Assembly: GCA_037951105.1 (NCBI GenBank)
Contig: JBAMJV010008174.1
Span: 1 to 64,000, forward strand
DNA: 64,000 nt
Source of the DNA: Echinarachnius parma
Taxonomy: Eukaryota; Echinodermata; Echinoidea; Clypeasteroida; Echinarachniidae
Direction of reading: 5' to 3'
In this document: positions 46,196-53,586 of the stretch, piece after piece
Position numbering within the stretch: the first letter of the stretch is position 1
Layout of the letters: each line of letters starts with the position of its first letter
Made by a program: the position numbers and the translations under genes
The notes under the pieces: generated by a model
The model's input: only the letters and a program-made list of their open reading frames with translations
The model's database searches: none
Told to the model about the DNA's origin: nothing

Positions 46196-49100
46196 GAAAG
46201 TTGGGAGTGCGTTTTATACACGGGTGCGTTTTATACACGGGTGCGTCTTATACACAGAGTTTTACGGTATAACATTTTGCTAGCTAACGCAAACATTTCA
46301 GAGACCTTGATACTAATTGCGGCTGCTTGCCTGACTGGGCCACTGGATGGAATTGTCCACTCCAAAACTATTATTGGTAACGTGATCATAAGTTCAAATG
46401 AATGTTACATTATAATCTCATGGAAAATTACAGCACGCTGATCTTGCCCAGTGGCCATGTCCACCATGTAACTGAAACTTTTGTGCAAATCTCGTCTAGC
46501 TAATTAGCTGTCATGCAGGAGGAGAGATTACATTGGTGTTTGTACACCCTCACTGCGCATTGTTCATGATGTGAGTAAGTTCTTTCATAAATCAGACACA
46601 CTCACAATCTTTCCAAACAAAATTCCAGACACATTCATCATTTACCAGGAATGCGCATCTATAGACAAAGAATACAAAGCACTCTCTGGCTTTGTTCTGA
46701 AAGTCAATAATATACAAATATTCGTGCACAAAAGTATTAGTGCTACCAGTTGCAAATCTTATCTCGTATGTCAAATGTTGTTGTGTTGAATAGAGCTCCC
46801 ATGCATGAGAGAATACACACTGTGTACATTGTATGACCTGGTTGAGCATAATTGTTCATTATAATGTGAGCTCATGTTTCATCAGTCCAACCATCAGATC
46901 AATATATCACAATTATGAGCCATGTTTGCATATATATGAGCCGTGACCTTGACCTTTGACCTAATGACCCCCAAATCTTATAAGTTTATTAGCTCCCCAA
47001 GATACAAATAGGTACAAGTTTGATGGTTATTTGTCAACTGGTTCTTGAGATATTGCAATTACAAGCTATTTTGGCATGAGTCCTGTGACCTTGACCTTTG
47101 ACCTCATGACCCTAAATTCTGATGGCTACAATGGCTTCTTAGGATACATTCAGGTACCAAGTTTGATTGAAATCTGACATTCAATTCTTGAGATTTCGCA
47201 ATTACAAGCTAATTTAGCATATGTGCCCTGCAACCTGCGACCTTTGACCTCATGACCCCAAAATCTAATCAGTTCATTGGCGTCCAAAGATACATACATG
47301 GACTAAGTTTGGTGAGAATCTGTCAATCGGTTCTTAAGATAATGCAATCACAAGCTATTTGTGCATATATAATGAGCCCTGTGACCTTTGACCTCATGAC
47401 CCCAAAATATAATCAGTTCATTGGCGCCCCAAGATACATACATGGACTAAGTTTGGTGAGAATCCGTCAATCGGTTCTTGAGATCACAAGAACGGGACAT
47501 ACGGACAGACAACCCGAAAACATAATTAATGCTCCAGCTACTTCATAGCGGAGGCATAAAAAAGAGAGAAATTTGCCAAGAAGAAGAGCTACCTAGCACA
47601 ATTAATTTGTCTTTATTTTCACATTGTTTTCTCGGTTAAGTAAATTTCCTATTCAGGCAAGTAAAATTTAAAAAAAAACTATTTCACTTGCCCAAACAGT
47701 AGAAAAGTAGAAAATAAAGTTAGTGTGGCTCTCAACTTACTGGCTCTCGTTCAGGCAGTCTGACATCCATGTCCCAGCCAATCCATAGGTGTCCTGCCCG
47801 GCAAAGAGTTGGTTGTAGAATTGTGGGTGAGCTGGGAGAAATAAAAAGAGAAGAAACATTTTACTATCTCGGAGATTAAAGTTCAGAATTATTATTTTTT
47901 ATCTTTTTACAAATCTTTTATCAAAAAGCTTAAATTTCATTGAAAGTTTGACAAGTATATTCTGGCATTTCAAGAAAAATAATGATGACAACAGGAATAA
48001 CAATAAAAAAAAAAAATTTTTCATAGTATGTTTCTAAGCATTTCAAGAAAATAGTGAATATGGCTAAAAACTTTTATTAATATTCTTTATTGATGGTATT
48101 CTCTTGTTAAATTGCACATACTTGGATATCAAAATAAAGTTACACAAATTTATTTCACATTTTGTTCCCAATATTTTCTGTGTTATGTCCAATTTTGAAT
48201 GACCTTCATTTCTCTTTTAAAAATGTTGCATTAGATGTAAATCAAAATTAATTTCATCAAATCATTTTGAAAATTACTGAAAGGACTTCAAAAACTTATG
48301 ACTGGCTCGGAAAATAACCAGGCTTGGGTCTATGGAGTAATGTATGTATACGTTTGTAAACGTGTTATACCTCCTTTAAGAATATTAACACAAACAAAAA
48401 CCATGTTGCATGACAACATAGCACAACCATACCTCAATAACAAACAAATGAAAATGAAGTTAGTGTTGAACATATTATTGATCAAAGCTGAGCAATGATA
48501 ACTGGCAAACAAAACTGGCAAAAGAGAGTGGGATAAAGAAAACTTACCAACTTTAACGCTGTTGTCGTAAGTTTCCTTACAAAGCTCCAGCAACCGCTCG
48601 TGTGACTCTGGCTCATCTCGTATTGTGAAGTCAATGCGCTTCTTCAAGTCCAGCGGATCGCTGAATTCAATGACTGCAAAATAAAAAAGATGGCATGAAA
48701 TATATATATTTAAAATGTTACATCCAACAAATTTATTGGTGGAACAATTTCCCCCCTCCCCTGCTGGTCATATGACTCAGGCTCATTGTGAAGTTGATGT
48801 ATCATTTATTTTGTATTCAATGAATGCAAAAAAAAGAAAATTACAAAAAATTAACAATAATAGTTTGCCATACTGGTGTGTGTCATAGGCAATGCATTTA
48901 GACAAGGCATGGGTAGCAGGCACTTTTGACATGCTAGTGTATGCCTTGTCTAAGTTCACTGGACTATGACCAGGAAATAGTGTGAATAGCGCTAAAATGG
49001 TCACAAATACTACCTAGTAAATATTATTGACTATTAATAATTAAGATGTGAAGGGCATACTGTATGTATTTCATTAAATGATTGCTCATCATACATTAGT

Positions 49101-50609
49101 TCAATCAGCGAAAAAAATACACGGGGGCGGCGGGCGAATTCGCCCCCGAAATGCCCAAATTCGCCCCCGAAAAAAAAAAATTCGGAAACGAGCCCGGAAA
49201 TTTGTAGCCCCCGAAAATGGAGCCCCCGAAATAATTTTTTCGCCGAGTTCAATAAAGAACCTGCTAGGATCCAATGCTCATGCTCTATTTGGCCTTTTTA
49301 AATTTTGTATATATAATACACAACATTTATTAGGCGCTTAATACGGTTGTTTCTAAGCGCACCATTGTCAGTCTACAATTTACAACCAAAACTTATAATA
49401 AACACACAAATTATAAATCTATTCTTTTTTCAATAAATCATGCATAATAATAACGAGCGGTGGATTTAGGCCCAATTTCATCAGCATGCTGGAGGCTCGA
49501 ATTTAAGTTTCAATCAACATTTATATATACATGTACATGTAGCAGATGTAAAGCAGAACTTGTCATAATTTGTTTAAATATTTTCTTACATGTTACGGTT
49601 TTGGTCAAATTATTTGGGGAGCAGCCCCCCCCCCCCCCCCTCCCTATAGCTAGTACACCATTACCAGGGATCTCCCTTAGAGCCAAATATAAACAGTATT
49701 GTGAAATGCCCCAAACACACACACACACAAATATGCTTTAATCACCTACCATGTCAAAGAATAAATCATCTGTTAATTAATGTAAACTTGTAAGATTTGG
49801 AAAAAAATCGGCTTTGAAATTTACCAGTTGAGCATCAAAATGTGCGGAATAAAAGAAGTGTTTTACCAAGATACAATTTAACCACATAATCACAATGCAT
49901 GCAAAAGCTATGCAAGCGCACGGCATGCAGGCTTTTTTTACCAATACCCAGCCCAATGGAGAGGGGCGAACGAGCGGTGGATTTAGGCCCAATTTCATCG
50001 GTATGCTGGAGGCTTGAATTGAAGTTTCTTTGAAGTTTTTTTGGATTTTGCCACACAAGTCCTTTTTAAAAATGTCAACGATCATTAGTTAGGCAAGTAT
50101 AGTTCTTGCTTTTGGTCACTTTCCCAATACTGTTATTTGGCTTGTAACCTGTTCAGGACTGGCCCACGACAATACTCTGGCTGGGTCTAAGGAAAATACA
50201 TGTTAGAGCAAAATTTATCAGTCCTAAATAGTTCAGCTTTTCTATTTAAGGTGGCATAAATGACCTTGGAAGATAAACTCCCATCATAGACTTTTGTGTT
50301 GCAGATTGTAGATCTACTTTGTTGGTGGCCAATATATACAATCCGAGTTTCTAGTGGCCAAATACAATTTCTGGTGGCCATTGTATGGGAATGGGTCAAC
50401 AAGTTGCTTTTCTTACCTTTGCACTGACCGTTGAGTGGTTTCGACACCCCTTCCTTCATCATGAGGTCAAAGATCTTCTTCAGAAAGTCCTCTTCCTCCT
50501 CCATCTTGGTCTTCTTCAGATTGGAGGTCCCGACTCCATCTACAAAGCCGTTCGTGTAAGGCCGTTTTGGCCCGAAGCCGTTGTTCAACATTTGATTTTG
50601 TTGCTGCAT
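27868..50609 (-). CDS. Cysteine sulfinate / acidic amino-acid decarboxylase (PLP group II)
   Basis: This is a PLP-dependent group II decarboxylase of the glutamate, cysteine sulfinate and aspartate branch. It releases CO2 from an acidic amino acid, leading to hypotaurine/taurine, GABA or beta-alanine. Thirteen coding exons in transcript order are 50609-50417, 48673-48548, 47831-47741, 42585-42479, 39624-39509, 38936-38857, 38045-37991, 36934-36818, 35534-35391, 33976-33774, 32913-32862, 30534-30445 and 28047-27868. All junctions are GT/AG and in phase, giving 517 aa, close to the 490-520 usual for this branch. Visible landmarks are HPQFYNQLF (108 onward), [19 protein letters not shown] (about 292-300), and the lysine motif as CQHK with Lys327. 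The C-terminal half ([33 protein letters not shown]) is closer to cysteine sulfinate decarboxylase than to GAD65/67. Substrate preference is inference. Confidence 0.93.
28132..28444. mobile_element. MITE with GGGGGTGTTTCACAAAGATC ends
   Basis: The left arm GGGGGTGTTTCACAAAGATC and onwards pairs with the complementary right arm ending TTTGTGAAACACCCCC. The subterminal CCTAAGTTGAACTTAACTCT is also inverted. Non-coding; it lies in the last intron of the decarboxylase gene, directly before the LINE. Confidence 0.75.
28514..30144 (+). mobile_element. 5'-truncated CR1/Jockey-like LINE with poly-A tail
   Basis: It sits in the last intron, antisense to the decarboxylase. The first frame (28531-28770) has the reverse-transcriptase motif [20 protein letters not shown] and [11 protein letters not shown] frameshift after that motif moves reading to 28748-29638, with [11 protein letters not shown], the [16 protein letters not shown] thumb segment and the WNALPDKIK tail typical of this LINE superfamily. 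Endonuclease and ORF1 are missing. A non-coding 3' end with AATAAA (about 30105) and a pure A run (30119-30144) follows. Frame 2 is intact for 296 codons, so the insertion is not ancient. Confidence 0.88.
30445..30534 (-). CDS. Decarboxylase exon 12
   Basis: Thirty codons reading [20 protein letters not shown], then [10 protein letters not shown]. This matches the NVCFW...LSK segment of the C-terminal domain. Phase 0 at both ends. Confidence 0.95.
31088..32751. mobile_element. Non-autonomous Harbinger-like element with TGACGCA-rich ends
   Basis: Inverted ends of about 45 bases start TGCAGGTGTCATTTGTATG and continue through CCCCCGGGAAAGGTGC. A 3-base TAA is repeated on both sides (31085-31087 and 32752-32754), the TWA type of PIF/Harbinger. 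Several TGACGCA/TGCGTCA words fill both subterminal zones. The interior (31400-32250) is CpG-rich and without recognisable transposase. Confidence 0.7.
32862..32913 (-). CDS. Decarboxylase exon 11
   Basis: A 52-base exon encoding (R)[17 protein letters not shown]. It matches the family segment around REGFELVME. The acceptor is TTTACAG and the donor is GTAAGG. Confidence 0.93.
33024..33390. mobile_element. hAT-like MITE with CAGGGATGTAAGT ends
   Basis: CAGGGATGTAAGT at the left and ACTTACATCCCTG at the right are exact complements. The interior contains GC-rich GGGGGCGGTAGCCCCC hairpins and a long AAT/AAAT tract. The flanks are AT-rich, so an 8-base duplication cannot be read with confidence. 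Confidence 0.7.
33774..33976 (-). CDS. Decarboxylase exon 10
   Basis: It encodes [20 protein letters not shown], then [20 protein letters not shown] and [11 protein letters not shown]. These are core segments of the glutamate/cysteine sulfinate decarboxylase fold, including the mobile loop region. Phase 0 in, phase 2 out. Confidence 0.96.
34276..34744. repeat. MITE containing a 17-bp minisatellite
   Basis: The outer ends ATTGCAGAAAGAGATACAAT and the complement of TTGTATCTCTTTCTTCAAT are inverted. The interior is about 20 copies of a 17-base unit (AACTTACAATTAACTGT) with a few variants (ACTAACAAT, AACAGT). The unit is itself an extension of the element's subterminal sequence. Confidence 0.85.
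35210..35289 (+). repeat. Miniature TTAA-ended hairpin element, copy 3
   Basis: It begins TTAACCCATTCCCTTCGAGT and ends GTAGAGGGGTTAA. The core CATAGACTTTGTACACAACC is shared with copies 1, 2 and 4. It lies 100 bases from decarboxylase exon 9. Confidence 0.65.
35391..35534 (-). CDS. Decarboxylase exon 9 (PLP-lysine exon)
   Basis: Forty-eight codons. [20 protein letters not shown] is followed by [15 protein letters not shown]. Lys327 (HK) is the expected Schiff-base lysine. The usual NPHK is CQHK here. The sequence then continues PLQCSAF as in family members. Phase 0 at both ends. Confidence 0.96.
35647..36365. mobile_element. MITE with TACCGTAAAACTCCGTGTATAAGACGC ends, copy 1
   Basis: The terminal words TAAAACTCCGTGTATAAGAC and the complement occur at both ends, bounded by TA. 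The interior holds a 39-base T run, an A-rich run and ATTCATGAATATTCATGAGC hairpins. The second copy (45712-46269) is in the opposite orientation. Confidence 0.8.
36818..36934 (-). CDS. Decarboxylase exon 8
   Basis: Thirty-nine codons: [20 protein letters not shown], then [19 protein letters not shown]. It contains the GTT loop and the HVD aspartate that pairs with the pyridine nitrogen of PLP. The more common (A/C)TSGTT or (A/C)TAGTT reads GTGGTT here. Confidence 0.96.
37060..37507. mobile_element. TTAA-bounded MITE (AGGGATAGT family), copy 2
   Basis: It runs from TTAAAGGGGTAGTTCAGTTT to ACTGTACTACCCCTTTAA, with TTAA at both ends. The interior matches the copy at 16844-17415 (for example GAGGGCGCT, TTTGTGAGATAAT). 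Confidence 0.78.
37991..38045 (-). CDS. Decarboxylase exon 7
   Basis: A 55-base exon encoding (S)[18 protein letters not shown]. It fits the family segment DERGK(M/L)IPEDLE...A. The acceptor is TACAG and the donor is GTAAGT. Confidence 0.92.
38857..38936 (-). CDS. Decarboxylase exon 6
   Basis: An 80-base exon encoding [20 protein letters not shown], then KVKSDE and two bases of the next codon. SHYS contains the active-site histidine region of the family. It is too short to stand out as an open frame, but it fills the required gap between exons 5 and 7 in phase. Confidence 0.92.
38975..39215. repeat. AAT/ATT microsatellite
   Basis: Runs of AATAATAAT with scattered variants (ATGATGATG, ACTAATAAT). 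It lies in intron 5 of the decarboxylase gene. Confidence 0.85.
39509..39624 (-). CDS. Decarboxylase exon 5
   Basis: It encodes [20 protein letters not shown], then [18 protein letters not shown]. This corresponds to GGS(I/L)(S/A)NMYA...LAR in cysteine sulfinate decarboxylase. Its 5' part recurs in decayed form three times in the adjacent intron. Confidence 0.95.
39765..40200 (-). pseudogene. Array of decayed partial copies of decarboxylase exon 5
   Basis: Segments at about 39770-39845, 40010-40055 and 40125-40195 each repeat, on the - strand, a TTTGGTCAGGTGG-like acceptor, then TCCCTAGC, AACATGTAT and in two cases CATC(C/T)TGG. These match the start of exon 5 (39575-39640). Shared intron words between them (AGATTGGACAGAAAT, GAGTCTTCATTGAG) show that exon and intron were duplicated together. 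No copy keeps a usable frame. Confidence 0.7.
40515..40595. repeat. TG dinucleotide repeat
   Basis: TG/GT runs interrupted by CTTGG in intron 4 of the decarboxylase gene. Confidence 0.9.
40990..41072 (+). repeat. Possible diverged TTAA-ended miniature element
   Basis: GTTAACCTGTTTCCTACCAA, then CCCTATAGAAATCATACAAG and GGGTTTCCGTAGTCAATGAG resemble the 80-base TTAA element but with many changes. Confidence 0.4.
42080..42385. mobile_element. TTAA MITE (AGGGATAGT family), copy 3, right end missing
   Basis: It starts TTAAAGGGATAGTACAGTTT and follows the family for about 300 bases. The right terminal repeat is not found. It lies just before exon 4. Confidence 0.65.
42479..42585 (-). CDS. Decarboxylase exon 4
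   Basis: It reads [20 protein letters not shown], then [15 protein letters not shown]. This equals the YTYE(I/V)APVF...GDGIFCPGG block of the family. Phase 2 in, phase 1 out. Confidence 0.95.
42850..44310. other. CpG-rich gene-free block inside decarboxylase intron 3
   Basis: Unlike the AT-rich surroundings, this stretch carries many CGAT, GCGC and TCGCG words and a perfect hairpin (CACCGATCTCTATAG and its complement, about 44121-44163). No exon or transposase is recognisable. It resembles the CpG-rich interiors of the Harbinger-like elements at 31.1 and 52.4 kb, but I could not find matching ends. Confidence 0.4.
45183..45330 (+). repeat. Polypyrimidine (CT-rich) tract
   Basis: About 140 bases of CCCTCC, TCTCTC and CTTCCC words. 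The open frame across it is a composition artefact. Confidence 0.8.
45712..46269. mobile_element. MITE with TACCGTAAAACTCCGTGTATAAGACGC ends, copy 2
   Basis: Same family as 35647-36365, inverted relative to it. The ends begin and finish with TACCGTAAAAC and its complement, bounded by TA. One end carries an extra CGTGTATAAAACGCACC unit. Confidence 0.82.
46935..47550 (+). repeat. Tandem repeat of about 150 bases rich in TGACCTTTGACCT
   Basis: Four units spaced about 145-155 bases apart contain TGACCTTTGACCT, TCATGACCCCAAAAT, AAGATACATACATGGACTAA and GGTTCTTGAGAT. It ends with GAACGGGACATACGGACAGA. It resembles the 10.4 kb array in opposite orientation and sits in decarboxylase intron 3. Confidence 0.8.
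47741..47831 (-). CDS. Decarboxylase exon 3
   Basis: It encodes [20 protein letters not shown], then WMSDCLNES. It carries the HP(R/Q)F(F/Y)NQL substrate-loop motif. Phase 1 in, phase 2 out. Confidence 0.95.
48548..48673 (-). CDS. Decarboxylase exon 2
   Basis: It encodes [20 protein letters not shown], then [21 protein letters not shown]. This matches the linker helix (V(I/V)(D/E)F..P..L) of the family. The acceptor is TTTGCAG and the donor is GTAAGT. Confidence 0.93.
48700..50400. other. Decarboxylase intron 1, repeats only
   Basis: It holds a GCCCCCGAAAT-rich patch at about 49125-49230, a C tract at 49625-49640, a 60-base direct repeat pair (about 49452-49512 and 49970-50033, both starting ACGAGCGGTGGATTTAGGCC) and a hairpin fragment with TTCAGGACTGG at about 50150. 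No exon is recognisable. Confidence 0.5.
50417..50609 (-). CDS. Decarboxylase first certain coding exon
   Basis: Sixty-four codons plus one base from ATG at 50609: [20 protein letters not shown], an acidic [20 protein letters not shown] helix and GQCK. The frame stays open upstream to a CTTTAAAG acceptor at about 50708-50715, so the true start may lie in an earlier exon. The start here is the first in-frame ATG after that acceptor. Confidence 0.8.
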
Positions 50610-50747
50610 ACTGGAGCTGATGGTGCACCCCGAGGTTCTTGTGAATGATGAGAGTCGTTGAGGTTGGCTGAAAAGCACTCGATGTAAGGATGAGCTCTGG
50701 GATGTTCCTTTAAAGTTCAAACATAACAAAAATGTAAATGAATGCTT

Positions 50748-50846
50748 AACCCATTCAGGACTGATTGATTTTGGTAGGTATAACATGTATTCTCCATCTA
50801 GACCTAGTATTATCGGAGTATATCGGGACGAATCCTGGATGGGTAC
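50748..50846. repeat. Hairpin repeat with TTCAGGACTG ends
   Basis: AACCCATTCAGGACTGATTG pairs with the complement of GGGACGAATCCTGGATGGGT. Similar hairpins lie at 20336-20426 and, partly, at 50145-50200 and 15823-15930. A small dispersed family of about 95 bases. Confidence 0.55.
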
Positions 50847-51189
50847 CTTTAAAAAATATATCATACTGTCGAGTGCAAGTCCCGAAAAATATGATGAATT
50901 TTACATTTGAACTGAAAGGGGCCGACAGTGAATGACAGATCAGTAAATGTGAAAAAAGGGAGCTGAAAACATAATATTTCTCAGACTAATTGAGTTGCAG
51001 TACTTACTAGCATATATATCTGGGACTGGGAGCTTGTCTCAAGGGAAGGGGGGCGGGGGCAAGGAAATTAGTTCTTGTGTTATAGAATAGTCTGATAGGG
51101 CATAATTTGTTCTCTGAATCTCTCTGAATGGAATCCAGACATCGCTGAAACAGCACTAGCGTCCAGAGCTGGTCATGTCTACTCGTGCG

Positions 51190-51410
51190 TCGTGCAATTT
51201 AATTCAGCTTAAGGTCCTTATCAAGTTGATTCTTAATGGCTAATGTTGTATTTAAGTTTTTAGTTGCGGGGGGCAGGTTGTTGCAGTCTTTCATTGTGTT
51301 GGGAAGAAAGCTATTGAGATATGCTTTCGTGTGACATTGAAGGAGGGTATAGCGATCAGGGTCTCCTCTCATAGGTCGGGTTGCTTGTTTTACATATTGT
51401 AGTGGGATGT
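51190..51410 (-). mobile_element. C-terminal fragment of a LINE reverse transcriptase
   Basis: The - strand frame ending at 51199 contains ATRPMRGDPDRYTLLQCHTK and FLPNTMKDCNNLPP. This resembles the C-terminal R..Y..SFFPRTI..WN.LPP pattern of CR1/Jockey-type LINEs. Everything upstream of that domain is missing. It is transcribed in the same direction as the decarboxylase and lies just upstream of exon 1. Confidence 0.6.
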
Positions 51411-51463
51411 TGACAGCAGTTTCCTGATGAAGAGCTTTGTAGAACAGAGAGTCTACTAACCTT

Positions 51464-51541
51464 CCTACTAACCTGTTCCCCTCGAGATTCTGAAATCCCC
51501 ATAGACTTTGTACATAACCCACCCAGTTCCAGTAAGCAAGT
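51464..51541 (+). repeat. Miniature TTAA-type hairpin element, copy 4
   Basis: CCTGTTCCCCTCGAGATTCT, then CATAGACTTTGTACATAACC and CCCAGTTCCAGTAAG match the 80-base family. The TTAA at the ends has mutated (CTAA, CAAG). Confidence 0.55.
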
Positions 51542-51549
51542 TCAGGTTT

Positions 51550-52417
51550 ACCAAAGTTTCATTTGCATTTGGGTAAATAAACTGTCTTGTGCCTTGGTAA
51601 AAATGAAGGTGGCACAAAATATTCCCCCCATGCAATTTACTATCTGACAAGTGAAGCCCAAAGCCAAAGAACGGGCTACTTTTTACAAGTTTTGGTTGAT
51701 ATACCGTACACCGTAGAGGCTACAGAACCCGGCCACTCATGACACAGTTGCACCATTGCTATTGTACATGGGCAGTGCGCTCTGGCCAGGTTCATATGAA
51801 GCGGGAAGTGATTAATCTTCGTCCATAAAAGTGCTGCAGAAACATTTACGCTTCGCCGTTGTGTGAACAAATTTGGTCGCGTACAGACACTGTGACATTG
51901 CGGTGTCTGATCGGTGTAAGTTTTTATTGGAATGAACAATAAATCGTCAACAAATTGAACTCTCCACTTCAATTGTTAGAAAAACAGAAAATTAACAATT
52001 TAATAAAAGTGGACCTCTGGCTAACCAGGAAGTAGACAGAGCAGCAAGAAGAGCATTTTATTCAATATTTGCAGATGAATTGTTCACTATTCATTTAATT
52101 ACCTCTATAGATACAGTATTTGATTCATTTTGCTGTAGCTGTATTGCTAATAATTATGCATTTTTAAAACCATGCATGTTTATCTGTTTATTCAATTATT
52201 GTTATATTTGTATATATTTTTAGTTTGTTATTCAAGATGTGGAGAATAAATGAAATGAAATTAAAAATGACATTTTCGGGAAAATCTGATTTCAAAGTCA
52301 CTGTCATTTTGAAGGCTGTGAACTTCAAAACTAAATCTAAACATACTTGGATTATTAATATTTCAAATAAATTATAATATCACACATTCAACAGCAATAA
52401 TATATCATGGCCTTCTC
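51550..52417. other. Gene-free stretch, nothing recognised
   Basis: A GC-richer patch at about 51680-51910 has an open - strand frame (51676-51972) without an ATG start or a recognisable domain. The rest is AT-rich DNA. No transposon ends were found. Confidence 0.4.
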
Positions 52418-52420
52418 TTA

Positions 52421-52874
52421 GGCCATAAAAAATAAATTGTTGGATTGGCGTAACCCGCCCGTCCCTAAAAATACCGCCGACCCTAGATGTTTTTGCCGAT
52501 TGCGATCAATATCGTTATGTATCGTTGTGTATATCGAAGCGAAAAAATTGCTATCGCCCGAGTATCGCGCTGCATTTGCGATCGATATATTTGCTGCACT
52601 AAAAACCCGGAAGTGTTGCGATATCGCTTTTTCCCGGCGAGGCGATGAAGGCGCGAATACAGTACATGCAATGTACCGTACGTATACACGGTACCGAATA
52701 CCCCGCGGTACCTATGCAGCGCATGCATGTACAATGTTTATGCCGCCGGCCAGGGCCAGCATGCATATCTGCATATTAAAAAAAAGTTTAAAAAAAAAAA
52801 AAAAAAATCCCGACCGACCTACCCTAATTTTTGGTTGCCCGTTACGCCAATCAAACAATTTTTTTTTTTTGGCC
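52421..52874. mobile_element. Harbinger-type MITE with TTA target duplication
   Basis: Inverted ends begin GGCCATAAAAAATAAATTGT on the left and GGCCAAAAAAAAAAATTGTT (complement) on the right, followed by GATTGGCGTAAC on both. TTA is duplicated at 52418-52420 and 52875-52877. The interior is CpG-rich and carries no transposase. Confidence 0.85.
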
Positions 52875-53175
52875 TTACTTTAGGTCACTGGGGACCTCAA
52901 ATTCCCACCCTCCAAAATACCGACGATTTTCAATAGTCACAATACCTTCTCATGGTCCGTTAACTTTCAATAGATTCCCTTTGTTATCCTATCCGAAACT
53001 GTGCGAAACCGCTGAGTGCGTGCACTAGCGCTGTGCAGCTCAGACGCTACCAATATTCGAGTGATTTCAATCCACCAGGCTTGCACATTTGGATGGGGCT
53101 ATTATCCCCAAGACATCACGATCCATCACAAAAGCTTGACAAAAGATCAGATGATCATACAAATCCATCGCTATA

Positions 53176-53586
53176 AGACAGTAGGCTATTAATGATAACG
53201 CTATTACTTAGAGCAAAAAATAATGAATCCGTCTCCCTATTAACTAATCCACTTTCGATCCACCCCCTATGAGAATTTTGTACAGGTGTGTAGTTAATTT
53301 CCCATAGGGGGTGACTCCAAAGTGGATTAGTACTAGAGCGACGATGAAATGTTCGCAACAAGATTGATGCGCGCACGTGTATTACATTGGACACGCACAT
53401 AATCTTGTTGCAAACATTTCATCGTCGCTCTAGTACTAATCCACTTTGGAGTCACCCCCTATGGGAAATTAACTACACACCTGTAAAAAATTCTCATAGG
53501 GGGTGGATCGAAAGTGGATTAGTTAATAGGGAGACGGATTCATTATTTTTTCCTCTAATAGCGTTATCATCAATAGCCTACTGTCT
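53176..53586. mobile_element. Four-fold palindromic fold-back element
   Basis: The left half is almost a perfect complement of the right half around a centre near 53381, with ends AGACAGTAGGCTATTAATGA and its complement. Each half also folds on itself: CTAATCCACTTTCGATCCAC pairs with the complement of TGACTCCAAAGTGGATTAG. It has no coding capacity. Confidence 0.85.

Noticed and set aside
49110-49250. GCCCCCGAAAT repeats as a CRISPR-like or regulatory array
   Set aside because: This is an animal nuclear genome. The short GCCCCCGAAAT unit is irregular, has no spacers of fixed size, and a related piece occurs at 45063.
51676-51972. 98-codon - strand frame as a possible exon
   Set aside because: It starts at TTG rather than ATG, has no family resemblance and no convincing splice sites. 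It is left as unexplained sequence.
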